Shown here piece by piece: positions 8,856 to 16,701 of a stretch of DNA of 64,000 nt. The number at the start of each line of letters is the position of its first letter. Positions within the stretch are counted from its first letter, which is position 1. A program made the translations under genes and the position numbers. Under the pieces are notes generated by a model. That model saw only the letters and a program-made list of their open reading frames with translations. It was not told the DNA's origin and did not search any database. Origin of the DNA: Pseudovibrio exalbescens (GTDB lineage: Bacteria > Pseudomonadota > Alphaproteobacteria > Rhizobiales > Stappiaceae); NCBI RefSeq assembly GCF_028737195.1, contig NZ_JAQZAJ010000004.1, forward strand, positions 186,001 through 250,000, written 5' to 3'.

Positions 8856-9626
8856 ATGTCAGGGAAACCTGCACCATTATCTGTGCTAATAAGAAGTCTC
8901 AATGAAGGCGATCGCATAGCGAGAACGCTGAAAAGCGTGCAGGGGCTGGGGCAAGAAATCATCGTCGTGGATTCTGGCTCGACCGACGATACGGTAGAGA
9001 TCGCTGAGTCGTTTGGGGCTAAGGTAATACATAACCCTTGGGGCGGTTTCGGTCCGCAAAGAAGTTTTGGCGAAAAACAATGCGCATTTGACTGGGTGTT
9101 TTACATCGACGCAGATGAAGTCGTGACGCCAGAGCTGAAGGACGAGATACTGCAGCTCTTCAACAACGATGAGCCTACAGAAGTCTGTTTCCTCATTCGA
9201 AATACCATGGTGCTTCCTGGAGACGAAAAACCCCGCCTGTTTGCTGACTACCGCAAGGTCCCGCGTCTTTACAATCTAAAGCACGCGCGCATCAAGCTAG
9301 ATCCTTCCTATGATCGTATGCAGGTCGATGATGGCTATCGCGTGGGTATATTGAGCGCTCGGCAGTACCACTACTCCTTTCGCAACTGGGGACATACGAT
9401 TGCAAAATTGAATTACACCTCAGATCTCGCAGCACAGACGCAGGAAAAGAAACCCTTGTGGCAGCTGAGATTGAGGTTGATCACTGAATTTCCAGTTGAG
9501 ATGTTCAAGTATCTTTTTGTGCGGCGTTTCATATTTGCAGGTTGGAAGGGCTTTGCCTTTGCCGCAACGCAATCGTTTTCCCGGTTCATGCGCATTCTTA
9601 AAATGCTTGAAAGCCGCATGCATTAG
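8856..9626 (+). CDS. Family 2 glycosyltransferase, WaaE/KdtX-like
   Basis: A 256-residue GT-A protein with SLNEGDRI, VVDSGSTDDT and the metal-binding YIDADE motif, the pattern of lipopolysaccharide core beta-glucosyltransferases of the WaaE (LgtF) type. These add a sugar from a nucleotide donor to the inner core at the cytoplasmic face of the inner membrane. First plus-strand gene of the glycan island. The family call is strong; the exact linkage is an inference from family resemblance. Confidence 0.88.
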   Translation: MSGKPAPLSVLIRSLNEGDRIARTLKSVQGLGQEIIVVDSGSTDDTVEIAESFGAKVIHNPWGGFGPQRSFGEKQCAFDWVFYIDADEVVTPELKDEILQLFNNDEPTEVCFLIRNTMVLPGDEKPRLFADYRKVPRLYNLKHARIKLDPSYDRMQVDDGYRVGILSARQYHYSFRNWGHTIAKLNYTSDLAAQTQEKKPLWQLRLRLITEFPVEMFKYLFVRRFIFAGWKGFAFAATQSFSRFMRILKMLESRMH

Positions 9627-9649
9627 TTTCCTGAGGGGCGGAATTGTAA

Positions 9650-10606
9650 TTGGTGACTAAGCAAAATTTAGTTTTGTGCGTGTGTACACGCGGCAGGTCG
9701 GAAATGCTGTTGGCCTGTATGATAGCAATTGGGCGCCTAAAAAGCGCGCCAAGTTTGAAACTGTCTGTTCTCGTCTGCAACAACAATGCTGAGCCTCTGG
9801 AAAAAGGGTACGTTTCGGCGCTTGAAGAAGCCGTCGGAGTTCAGTTTTTTTTGGTCAATGAACCTGAGCCGGGCATTCCATTCGCCCGCAATACCGCCAT
9901 TGAGGCTGCCGTTGCATTAAAACCCGAGTGGATTGGCTTCATTGATGATGATGAGCAAGTTGATGAGAACTGGCTCTTAGAGATCGAGCGGGCAATGAAG
10001 ACTTGGCCTGCTGATGTTTTCCACGGCTGGACTCAATCAACTCCGGAGCCCGGGGCAAATCTGGATTGGTACTTCAACAAACCGAGAAACAAACGTGTAG
10101 GCGGGACCGAGATGTCGTCCGCTGGCACTGACAATGTTGTTATAAAAGCTCAACTGGTTGATGGCACTAAAGAAAAGTATCGTTTTAATCAAACCATGAG
10201 GTTCAGCGGTGGCACTGATTTAGAGCTGTTTTACCGTGTAACCGATGCTGGTTATCGCATTGTTTGGGTGCCTGATGCTATAACCAAAGAAACAATACCT
10301 GCCGAGCGCCTTACGTTAAGATATCAGATCAAACGCGCAAAGGCGGTAGCCGCTGTGCATGGGTATATCTCGAGATCTCGAAAAGGCATGGCTGTCGCTG
10401 TCATCCAGATACTGCCAAAAGCGGCTGGGCGTTTGGTTCAGGCTTTTGGCCTGTTATTTGTTGCTTTGGGCGCTTGGGCGGTTCAAAACAAAGGCTGGCG
10501 CAAGGTCCTTCTGAAAGCATCCAAAAAGTTGGCTTATGTGGTAGGTACGATTGCTGGATTGGCACAATCCCTGCCCTCAGTCTATCAAAAAATCCATGGT
10601 CGCTGA
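9650..10606 (+). CDS. Family 2 glycosyltransferase
   Basis: A 318-residue transferase. N-terminal VCTRGR and VCNNNAEP mark the nucleotide-sugar site, GFIDDDEQVDENWL is the DxD-like metal site, and a hydrophobic segment near residue 270 may anchor it in the membrane. No ATG fits: translation probably starts at TTG 9650 or GTG 9653 behind GAGGGGCGG. It is followed almost directly by a polysaccharide pyruvyltransferase gene. Probably acts on a lipid-linked or core glycan. Confidence 0.85.
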   Translation: MVTKQNLVLCVCTRGRSEMLLACMIAIGRLKSAPSLKLSVLVCNNNAEPLEKGYVSALEEAVGVQFFLVNEPEPGIPFARNTAIEAAVALKPEWIGFIDDDEQVDENWLLEIERAMKTWPADVFHGWTQSTPEPGANLDWYFNKPRNKRVGGTEMSSAGTDNVVIKAQLVDGTKEKYRFNQTMRFSGGTDLELFYRVTDAGYRIVWVPDAITKETIPAERLTLRYQIKRAKAVAAVHGYISRSRKGMAVAVIQILPKAAGRLVQAFGLLFVALGAWAVQNKGWRKVLLKASKKLAYVVGTIAGLAQSLPSVYQKIHGR

Positions 10607-10607
10607 A

Positions 10608-11564
10608 ATGAGTATTAAGAAAAAACTCGATGCCGCTCGAATAAAGCTTGGGTTAAGAAAAGATAAAGAGCGGGATTGGGAGTATACTAACCCGCCTCTA
10701 GTCAAGTATTCTGGTACTGGTAAGCCGAAGTTGCGTATATTGGGTAGTCATGACGGCTACCATTGCGGTTGTACTGCTGTCATCGAAAGTTTACGCAAGG
10801 CTGCAATTCAGAATGGTTGGCAAGTTGCAGTCTATGGTGAGCCTTTCCATGCGTTAGCGGTAAATGGTGAAGGAGCAATGCATGATAATGGCCCAAATTT
10901 CCATAAAAAAATGAGAGCCCTGAAAGCAGCTGTGGAGTTCGGTGCGCCCGCATTTCTCGTAAACACTGTTTGGGCAAATAATACCAGCAACTATGACGGT
11001 ATATTGCGAAAACTAGATCGTATCATTACACGCGATGTACTCAGCCAACATGAGTTGCGAGCTAGCCATGATGTACTAGCAGACTTTGTTATTGATGCGT
11101 CATTTTTCTTTGGAGACACTGTACATCCGAAGCGAAACCAAAACAGGCATGGAGTAGCAGTAACAGACTATTACAGCAAGGAAATGGGCAAGTTCGTTAA
11201 ATTTGTGAACTCTTTTGAGAACTACGAATACCTAGATTTGGCAGCGGGGACATGGCAGGAAACTATTGACTTCTTGTCTTCTAAGAGAGTTCTCATAACC
11301 GGGCGACATCACGCGGTTTATGCAGCTTGCAAAGCAAGAACTCCGTTCGTAGCACTTGAAGGAAATACACATAAAATTAGAGGCTTAATTGAAAGTTCGG
11401 GCCTCGAAATACCTGTGGCTAGCTCGCTGTCCGAGGCCGAAGAGCTGTTCCCAGTTATAGATAAGTATGAGCGCGCATTTTCTGACCTGTTTGATTGGAT
11501 GGCGGAGCAAGATGGTAGACGAGTCATACCGAGCGTTCGGAGCGCCGCTGATAGATGGACTTAA
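10608..11564 (+). CDS. Polysaccharide pyruvyltransferase family protein (copy 1)
   Basis: About 318 residues starting at ATG 10608, one base after the preceding stop codon. Signatures of the polysaccharide pyruvyltransferase family are the ILGSHDGYHCG glycine-rich start, VNGEGAMHD, and TGRHHAVYAACKA followed by ALEGNTHK. Family members place pyruvate ketals on exopolysaccharide sugars, though many homologues are untested. It overlaps the sialyltransferase-like gene by 10 bases, suggesting translational coupling. A second copy lies at 12172-13149. Confidence 0.85.
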   Translation: MSIKKKLDAARIKLGLRKDKERDWEYTNPPLVKYSGTGKPKLRILGSHDGYHCGCTAVIESLRKAAIQNGWQVAVYGEPFHALAVNGEGAMHDNGPNFHKKMRALKAAVEFGAPAFLVNTVWANNTSNYDGILRKLDRIITRDVLSQHELRASHDVLADFVIDASFFFGDTVHPKRNQNRHGVAVTDYYSKEMGKFVKFVNSFENYEYLDLAAGTWQETIDFLSSKRVLITGRHHAVYAACKARTPFVALEGNTHKIRGLIESSGLEIPVASSLSEAEELFPVIDKYERAFSDLFDWMAEQDGRRVIPSVRSAADRWT

Positions 11565-12175
11565 TAAAGATCGAGCAAGAAGTGCGAGGAAATCGTGTCG
11601 CAATAGTTGGTAATGCGCAGTCCTTGCTTAGAACTTCATTTGGGCGAGACATTGACGCTCATGACATTGTTGTAAGATTGAATCGGGGCGTCGTATCTCC
11701 TTCTGCTCGATCTCATGGCAAGAAAACCGACATTTGGTGTTTTAGTGTACTAGATCAAATGACACCGGTACTAAAGAGAGCCAACTACCGCTACCGTATT
11801 GGAATGTCCCCAAAGCAAGTAAATTTACCGGATAATGAAGAAATTGTTTATCCTAGTGAGTATTGGTCGAGACTATCTGCATTGATCGGCGCTAGGCCTT
11901 CAGTAGGATGCATGGCTTTGGATTTAATCAGTCGATTCCAACCGTACTCTGTCACCTTGTACGGTTTCGACTTTAAAGAAACCAAAAGCTATTACGAGAA
12001 GCACCATAACTTTGGCCAACATGACTTTGCCGCTGAAAGATTGTTCGCAAAAACTTTAGTTTCTAAAAATGGTTGGGAAATTATTGCGGCAGATGCGGGG
12101 CATAGGTCTCCATTAACGGTACTGGCTAGTCTCACTGGTGCATTGAAAGGCTTTGGAAAGGGAATAATGAAGTGA
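11555..12175 (+). CDS. Sialyltransferase-like protein, glycosyltransferase family 29 (copy 1)
   Basis: A 206-residue protein with the sialylmotif layout of GT29: a motif L-like region (VAIVGNAQSLL ... HDIVVRLNRG, residues about 14-46), a motif S-like region (SVGCMALDLI ... VTLYGFDF, about 113-137) and a late HHNFGQHD stretch resembling motifs III/VS. GT29 enzymes use CMP-sialic acid or related CMP-nonulosonates. No CMP-sugar synthetase gene is visible in the window, so the donor must come from elsewhere or differ. The protein is much shorter than animal GT29 enzymes and has no membrane anchor, as expected for a bacterial cytosolic form. Confidence 0.75.
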   Translation: MDLIKIEQEVRGNRVAIVGNAQSLLRTSFGRDIDAHDIVVRLNRGVVSPSARSHGKKTDIWCFSVLDQMTPVLKRANYRYRIGMSPKQVNLPDNEEIVYPSEYWSRLSALIGARPSVGCMALDLISRFQPYSVTLYGFDFKETKSYYEKHHNFGQHDFAAERLFAKTLVSKNGWEIIAADAGHRSPLTVLASLTGALKGFGKGIMK

Positions 12176-13149
12176 GAATTGCATTATTTAATGACACCTC
12201 GCCCACTTTGCATCACGGTTGCAACTTAGTTATGACAAATCTAACGAATTTACTGGCCAAGCACGCTTCAGAGCCCTGCCTTTTCTGGCCAGTGGCAAGC
12301 GACTGGTCACCCTTTGAAGCAAGGTTACGATCAATGTCGTTAGATGCGATAGTCGTCAACGGTGAGGGTTCGATTCATACAGTAGATTCGCGGCCCCGAG
12401 CTAGGCAACTACTGGGGTTGTCCAGATTTGCAAAGGAGTTAGGAGTTCCCTCGTTTCTGGTCAATAGTTCATTATTTAATCTCGATGACCAAGCCTTTGA
12501 GGCTTTAAATTCATTCTCAAAAATTTTGGTTAGAGAAAGTAGAAGTAAAGAATACTTGGAAAAAAACGGTATCAATTGTGAAATCGCGCCTGATCTATCG
12601 ATGGTTGATTTGAGTTTCCGGCCAGAAGCATGCGGTGAAAGAACCACGAAGTTGGCGACCGACAGTGTATTTCCGTCATATTCCCGTGAGATCAAGGCCT
12701 TCGCCGACAAACACTCATTCGTCTTTGAGAGTATGCAGAGGAAACCAACCTGGTTGGAAAAAAGAAGGAAAAAAATCAAAAAGTCGCTAGGTGTTTTTCC
12801 GGCTACGCGATTGTATAAGCCGACATCGGACTTTCACAGTTTCTTGAAACGCATAGGTGAGGCACAACTTGTTGTAACCGGGCGGTTTCATACAGTTACC
12901 TTGTGTCTTCTTACTTCTACACCTTTTATTGCTGTTGAATCCAATACTCCGAAGATTTCGGCATTGGTTGGTGATTGCTTGGGAGATGATGAGCGTGTTG
13001 TCTCGCTTGAGAGGTTGAAGAACCTGTCGGCTGGTGATCTAGAACGGCTAAGTCGATTTTCAGAGGCTGAACATGCTAGTATTAACGAGTTTCTTTACGC
13101 AGGGACAAACTCAGCAAATAGCTTTTTTTCCCGAATGTTCGGGTTTTAG
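12172..13149 (+). CDS. Polysaccharide pyruvyltransferase family protein (copy 2)
   Basis: A 325-residue protein. It begins with GTG at 12172, overlapping the TGA of the upstream gene, with AAGGGA upstream as ribosome binding site. The motifs VVNGEGSIHT and VTGRFHTVTLCL match the first copy and the polysaccharide pyruvyltransferase family. It differs widely from copy 1 outside the motifs, so the two probably modify different sugars or act in different steps. Base composition is visibly AT-richer than the flanking chromosome. Confidence 0.85.
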   Translation: MRIALFNDTSPTLHHGCNLVMTNLTNLLAKHASEPCLFWPVASDWSPFEARLRSMSLDAIVVNGEGSIHTVDSRPRARQLLGLSRFAKELGVPSFLVNSSLFNLDDQAFEALNSFSKILVRESRSKEYLEKNGINCEIAPDLSMVDLSFRPEACGERTTKLATDSVFPSYSREIKAFADKHSFVFESMQRKPTWLEKRRKKIKKSLGVFPATRLYKPTSDFHSFLKRIGEAQLVVTGRFHTVTLCLLTSTPFIAVESNTPKISALVGDCLGDDERVVSLERLKNLSAGDLERLSRFSEAEHASINEFLYAGTNSANSFFSRMFGF

Positions 13150-13168
13150 TTTGGGCGGTTAGACTATT

Positions 13169-13921
13169 TTGGGTAAGACTAGATTACTAAAGATGGCAGT
13201 AAATCGCTTTCGATTTATGGCATCCAATATTGGCGGTCGCCACGTTATGCAAGGGCGTGATTTCACTTCGAAGAGAATTGCTGTGGTAGGACCTGCAGCG
13301 CCTCTCGAGGGTACCCATGTTCAGTTAGATGCTAGCCAATTTGACTACTTGATAGTTATGAATCGCCTTCTTCATTCCAAGCCGGAAAACGTTTTTGGAG
13401 CTCCAGCGATTGGCAAAGTCTTGTTCCACAATTTGGAGGAAACGGGAGAGCGAAGTGCAGGAAATCTTTCCAAGAATGCTTTGTTCGAAGAACACGTGAA
13501 GTATGTCGTTTTTCCACACGCTACTTATTTAGGTGTTGGAGGGAAGTTTTATCGAGCTTCTAATACCTTGAGTAAGTTCGGTGTTGAACTAAAGGTACTG
13601 CCATTTTCTTTTTATAATGAACTAGTGGAAGATCTTGGAGGGTACGCTCCAACAACAGGTTTAGCTGCTATAGCCTATTTGTTACGCTGTCCTGTACATA
13701 GTGTGAGCATTTCCGGCTTTACTTTTTTCCAAACTGGCTATCAAAAAGAGTACAATAATAGCTTAGAGGCCAATACGCAGCCTTGGGTGTGGGCTAAACA
13801 TACTGGACTTCACGACCCTGATCGTGAAGTAGAGGTGGCTCGCCGTAGAGTCAATGAAGCTAGAAAGGCAGGAAAGCAGGTCTGTCTGGACGCGTCGCTA
13901 CAAACAATTTTAACCCGTTAG
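13169..13921 (+). CDS. GT29-like glycosyltransferase (copy 2)
   Basis: Up to 250 residues. The start is unclear: TTG at 13169 or ATG at 13193. The middle has the same order of motifs as the upstream GT29 gene: KRIAVVGPAAPLEG with LIVMNR (motif L-like), PTTGLAAIAYLL with VSISGFTFF (motif S-like) and a later HDPDREVE stretch. The match to sialyltransferases is weaker than in copy 1, so donor specificity could differ. The last four bases overlap the stop of the convergent serine hydrolase gene, marking the right end of the AT-rich island. Confidence 0.65.
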   Translation: MGKTRLLKMAVNRFRFMASNIGGRHVMQGRDFTSKRIAVVGPAAPLEGTHVQLDASQFDYLIVMNRLLHSKPENVFGAPAIGKVLFHNLEETGERSAGNLSKNALFEEHVKYVVFPHATYLGVGGKFYRASNTLSKFGVELKVLPFSFYNELVEDLGGYAPTTGLAAIAYLLRCPVHSVSISGFTFFQTGYQKEYNNSLEANTQPWVWAKHTGLHDPDREVEVARRRVNEARKAGKQVCLDASLQTILTR

Positions 13922-15132
13922 GCTTTTTTAAAACCCTCCAACAAACTCGCCATCAGGGCTAGGGCCTTGGGTTCGTTGATGGGGGCCGATGGGTCATTCC
14001 AGGTCGCGGAGAGGCGGTATTTTGTACCGCCTTTTGTTTCCAATTGATAGGTGAAGTTCAGCACGCCAATTTCGCTGCCGCCTTTATAGGCCACATGGTG
14101 CCAGTCGGCCTTTTCCGCCGCGCCAAGGAAGATTTTCATGGCGGGGTCATCGCCCACTTTCTCGATGATCTCGCAGAGTTCTTCTGCACTTGCATACCAC
14201 TGCAGGCCTTCTTTGTAGGGAAGGGCGGCAGCATCCGGTCCCGGCAGTGGGCGGTCCGCCAGCTCGGCCAAAATGGCAAGGCGCTCGTCAGTGCTGGCAG
14301 CGGCATAGCGGTCCGCAAGGGCTGGGTCGGCTTTGAGCTGAAAGAACTGGCGTGTGGTCAGAAAAGGCGTCCGTCCGTCTGCGCCGTCCAGAGTGCGTGC
14401 TCCCACCAGGTTGATGATGAGATCTGCCGCAGAATTGTCTGAATTGGCAATCATTTGCTGGGTGACCGCTTTCACGCTCTGCAGGCCGCCAATGTTCTTT
14501 CCACTGACAAGGCCGCCGGGCAGGGAGGCGAACTCCTCTGACAAGCGCAGCTTTTGTGTTGCCTTCAGGTTGCCAGCCTTCAACTTGGCGCGCAGTGCCT
14601 CCAGCACCCACATCTTGAAGGAGGAGCCAATGGCGAGGCGCACCTGCGCGTTGTACTGAGCTTCTACGTGGCCATCCTTGATCAGCAGGTGGCTATGGCG
14701 AGGTGCAAGCTCACGCATCGCCTGTAGAATATCCTGAATGTTGGTCAATCTGCTGCGCGGTGACTTGATGAAAAAGCCAGAGGCGTGGCCTGCGCGCGCG
14801 CGGTCCAAAAGCACAGGCAAAACAAAGTCCTGCGTGGTCACCAGATAGCCAGGCCCCTTGTGGTCGCGGGCGACCTCCACCGCAGGGCCATAGACGCTGC
14901 GCGCCTGCTGCAGCGACGCCTTAAGGGCATCGGGCGCGACAACCTGAAGAAAGCCAGAGGAAAACATGGATAAGTCCTCAGGCTCTGCCGCCCAGATGCG
15001 GAAGATCAAGTCTTCCGGCGTCATGGCGCGTAAGGCCATGGCCTCTGGCGTAAGGCGTTTTGCCGGAGACAGCTTCTGCAGGCCAGCCTGTATGTTCTTG
15101 AGGCCTTGGACCATTTCCTGAAGAAGACGCAT
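13918..15132 (-). CDS. Serine hydrolase, class A beta-lactamase fold
   Basis: A 404-residue protein. The C-terminal domain carries SxxK (Ser170-Lys173), SDN (231-233) and KGG (350-352) in place of the usual KTG triad, as in penicillin-recognising serine hydrolases. The N-terminal 150 residues form a domain without clear homology. There is no signal peptide or lipobox, so the protein appears cytosolic, which is unusual for a beta-lactamase and suggests an esterase or peptidase role. Single gene. Confidence 0.8.
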   Translation of the reverse strand: MRLLQEMVQGLKNIQAGLQKLSPAKRLTPEAMALRAMTPEDLIFRIWAAEPEDLSMFSSGFLQVVAPDALKASLQQARSVYGPAVEVARDHKGPGYLVTTQDFVLPVLLDRARAGHASGFFIKSPRSRLTNIQDILQAMRELAPRHSHLLIKDGHVEAQYNAQVRLAIGSSFKMWVLEALRAKLKAGNLKATQKLRLSEEFASLPGGLVSGKNIGGLQSVKAVTQQMIANSDNSAADLIINLVGARTLDGADGRTPFLTTRQFFQLKADPALADRYAAASTDERLAILAELADRPLPGPDAAALPYKEGLQWYASAEELCEIIEKVGDDPAMKIFLGAAEKADWHHVAYKGGSEIGVLNFTYQLETKGGTKYRLSATWNDPSAPINEPKALALMASLLEGFKKA

Positions 15133-15242
15133 ACTGAGGGAGCTCCTGTTCCGGCGCTTGGGTGAAACACGTTCACCCGTTTAGCGCGGTTTCAGGGGGC
15201 AATCCAGTTTGGAATTCAACTGAGAAACAGCTTGTTCACGGC

Positions 15243-15638
15243 TCAGCCTGCTTTGGGCAGGGATTGGGCTGCTTGAAACAATGTTGTACACCGGGCGCCA
15301 CTGCGACAGTAGGCAAGCACGGGGGCGGGCAGGCGGTCGATTGCCTCAGCCATTTCAAGCGCGGCGGTCATCAGGTCAGAGCTGTGGTCAACGGGAATAA
15401 ACACCAGTTCCATGCCGGCTTCTTCGGCGGCCTTGGTCACTTCGGCCACGGTGGGTTGGCCAAAATCCTCCCCGTCCGGGCGGTTGCAGATCAGCGCGTT
15501 GAACCCGTGCTCCTTAAGGGCAGGCACATCTTCCGGCGTAATCTGACCGGCAACAAAAAAGTCAGGGGTGAGCTGGCGTATGGACACGCGTTTTTCTCCA
15601 GTCAGCTGAGTGAGTAACTGGGAGAAATACTTAATCAT
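15243..15638 (-). CDS. DUF442/TIGR01244 sulfurtransferase-like protein
   Basis: A 131-residue protein with the phosphatase-like loop YCRSGARC (Cys111, Arg116) and the CNRPDGE motif, both shared with the N-terminal domain of the protein at 59638-61326. Family members occur beside persulfide dioxygenases and YeeE/YedE permeases and are thought to handle sulfane sulfur. It lies downstream of the two half-permeases on the same strand, separated by 86 bases that include an 8-bp inverted repeat (GGGCTCGC / GCGAGCCC, 15663-15696). Probably cytosolic. Confidence 0.85.
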   Translation of the reverse strand: MIKYFSQLLTQLTGEKRVSIRQLTPDFFVAGQITPEDVPALKEHGFNALICNRPDGEDFGQPTVAEVTKAAEEAGMELVFIPVDHSSDLMTAALEMAEAIDRLPAPVLAYCRSGARCTTLFQAAQSLPKAG

Positions 15639-15724
15639 CTGCGCAGGCTTTCACAAGGGCCGGGGCTCGCTCCTCCCACGAAGAAGACGCGAGCCCGGCA
15701 GGACATCCGGTGAAGTGGGGCGTT

Positions 15725-16129
15725 TTAAACGCGGCGGGCCACTGCCATGCCGATGATCATGGCGGCGACAAAAACAAGTGCGCTTGTCGTTGCAAGTCCG
15801 GCAGAGGACAGGGCAGGTCCTGGACAGAGGCCCCCCAAACCCCAGCCAATGCCGAAAATGCCAGCGCCAGCCAGAAGGCGCTTGTCCACTGCGGCTTTGA
15901 GCGGCAGGTGAAAGCTGTTGTCCAGCAATGGCTTTTCCAACTTGTTTAAGAAGAAGAACGCAGGCATGGCCACCGCGATTGCCCCGCCCATCACAAAAGC
16001 GAGGCTTGGGTCCCACGTGCCAGCAAGGTCGAGGAAGTTTTGCACCTTGGCCGGGTTGTCCATGCCCGAAAGCGCCAGACCGAAACCGAAGATCAGGCCT
16101 GCTGCAAGGCCGAGAAGAAGTCGTGCCAT
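15725..16129 (-). CDS. YeeE/YedE family sulfur permease half (PmpB-like)
   Basis: A 134-residue membrane protein starting at ATG 16129. It has several hydrophobic helices and the family's glycine-rich FGFGLALSGMDNPAKV and GWGLGGLCPGPAL motifs, the latter with the conserved Cys thought to relay thiosulfate or persulfide sulfur. It begins 4 bases after the stop of the partner half-permease and is probably cotranscribed with it. The two together should form one YeeE-like channel in the inner membrane. Confidence 0.85.
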   Translation of the reverse strand: MARLLLGLAAGLIFGFGLALSGMDNPAKVQNFLDLAGTWDPSLAFVMGGAIAVAMPAFFFLNKLEKPLLDNSFHLPLKAAVDKRLLAGAGIFGIGWGLGGLCPGPALSSAGLATTSALVFVAAMIIGMAVARRV

Positions 16130-16133
16130 GGGA

Positions 16134-16568
16134 TCAGCCTCCAACAAGATGGCGCAGAACGAACACGGTGATGAAACCGGTCGCCATGAAGGTGAGCGTT
16201 GCTGCAATGGAGCGCACAGACAAACGGGAAATGCCACAGACCCCATGGCCGCTGGTGCAGCCGTTGCCATAAACGGACCCAAAGCCCACCAGCACTCCGG
16301 CAATGGCGAGCAAGGGCAGGCCTGCGGTAAAGGTCTGCTGGATTGGGCCGCCACTCAGCAGTTGAAAGAGCACCGGTGCGGCTATGAGGCCGATGACAAA
16401 GGTCACCTCCCAGCCGCGTTCATTTGCACTGCCGGATGGCGGCAGAAGGCGGCTCACAATGCCACTGATGCCCGCAATCCGGCCAAGACCGGCATAAAGA
16501 AGCACGGCCGAAAGACCAATCAAGATGCCGCCCGCCAGCGAGGCGAGGGGGGTAAAGCTTGTTTCCAT
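16134..16568 (-). CDS. YeeE/YedE family sulfur permease half (PmpA-like)
   Basis: About 144 residues from ATG 16568; a GTG at 16580 is an alternative. It is strongly hydrophobic with four or five membrane helices and carries VYGNGCTSGHGVCGISRLS, the Cys-containing signature of YeeE/YedE transporters. First gene of an operon with the second half-permease and a DUF442 protein. An AT-rich dyad 50 bases upstream is the likely control site. Confidence 0.87.
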   Translation of the reverse strand: METSFTPLASLAGGILIGLSAVLLYAGLGRIAGISGIVSRLLPPSGSANERGWEVTFVIGLIAAPVLFQLLSGGPIQQTFTAGLPLLAIAGVLVGFGSVYGNGCTSGHGVCGISRLSVRSIAATLTFMATGFITVFVLRHLVGG

Positions 16569-16618
16569 GTCCCTGTCCACTTTGCACGGCGCGTTCGCGC
16601 TGTTGCGTGATGCTCTAA

Positions 16619-16638
16619 ATATTAGATAATTCTAATAT
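16619..16638. promoter_or_regulatory. AT-rich dyad upstream of the sulfur permease operon (BigR/SqrR-like operator candidate)
   Basis: A perfect 8-bp inverted repeat ATATTAGA / TCTAATAT with spacer TAAT sits about 50 bases before the first half-permease gene. CTCTA / TAGAG sequences extend the symmetry further out. BigR-type ArsR repressors, which sense sulfide or persulfide, are known to bind AT-rich dyads in front of operons of this content. No ArsR gene is in this window, so the regulator would act from elsewhere; the assignment is an inference. Confidence 0.55.
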
Positions 16639-16701
16639 AGAGATTTGCGCCAAGGGTCAACAGGGGGCGAAGCACACTTTCTGCGGGCATTCCGGCCCGG
16701 C

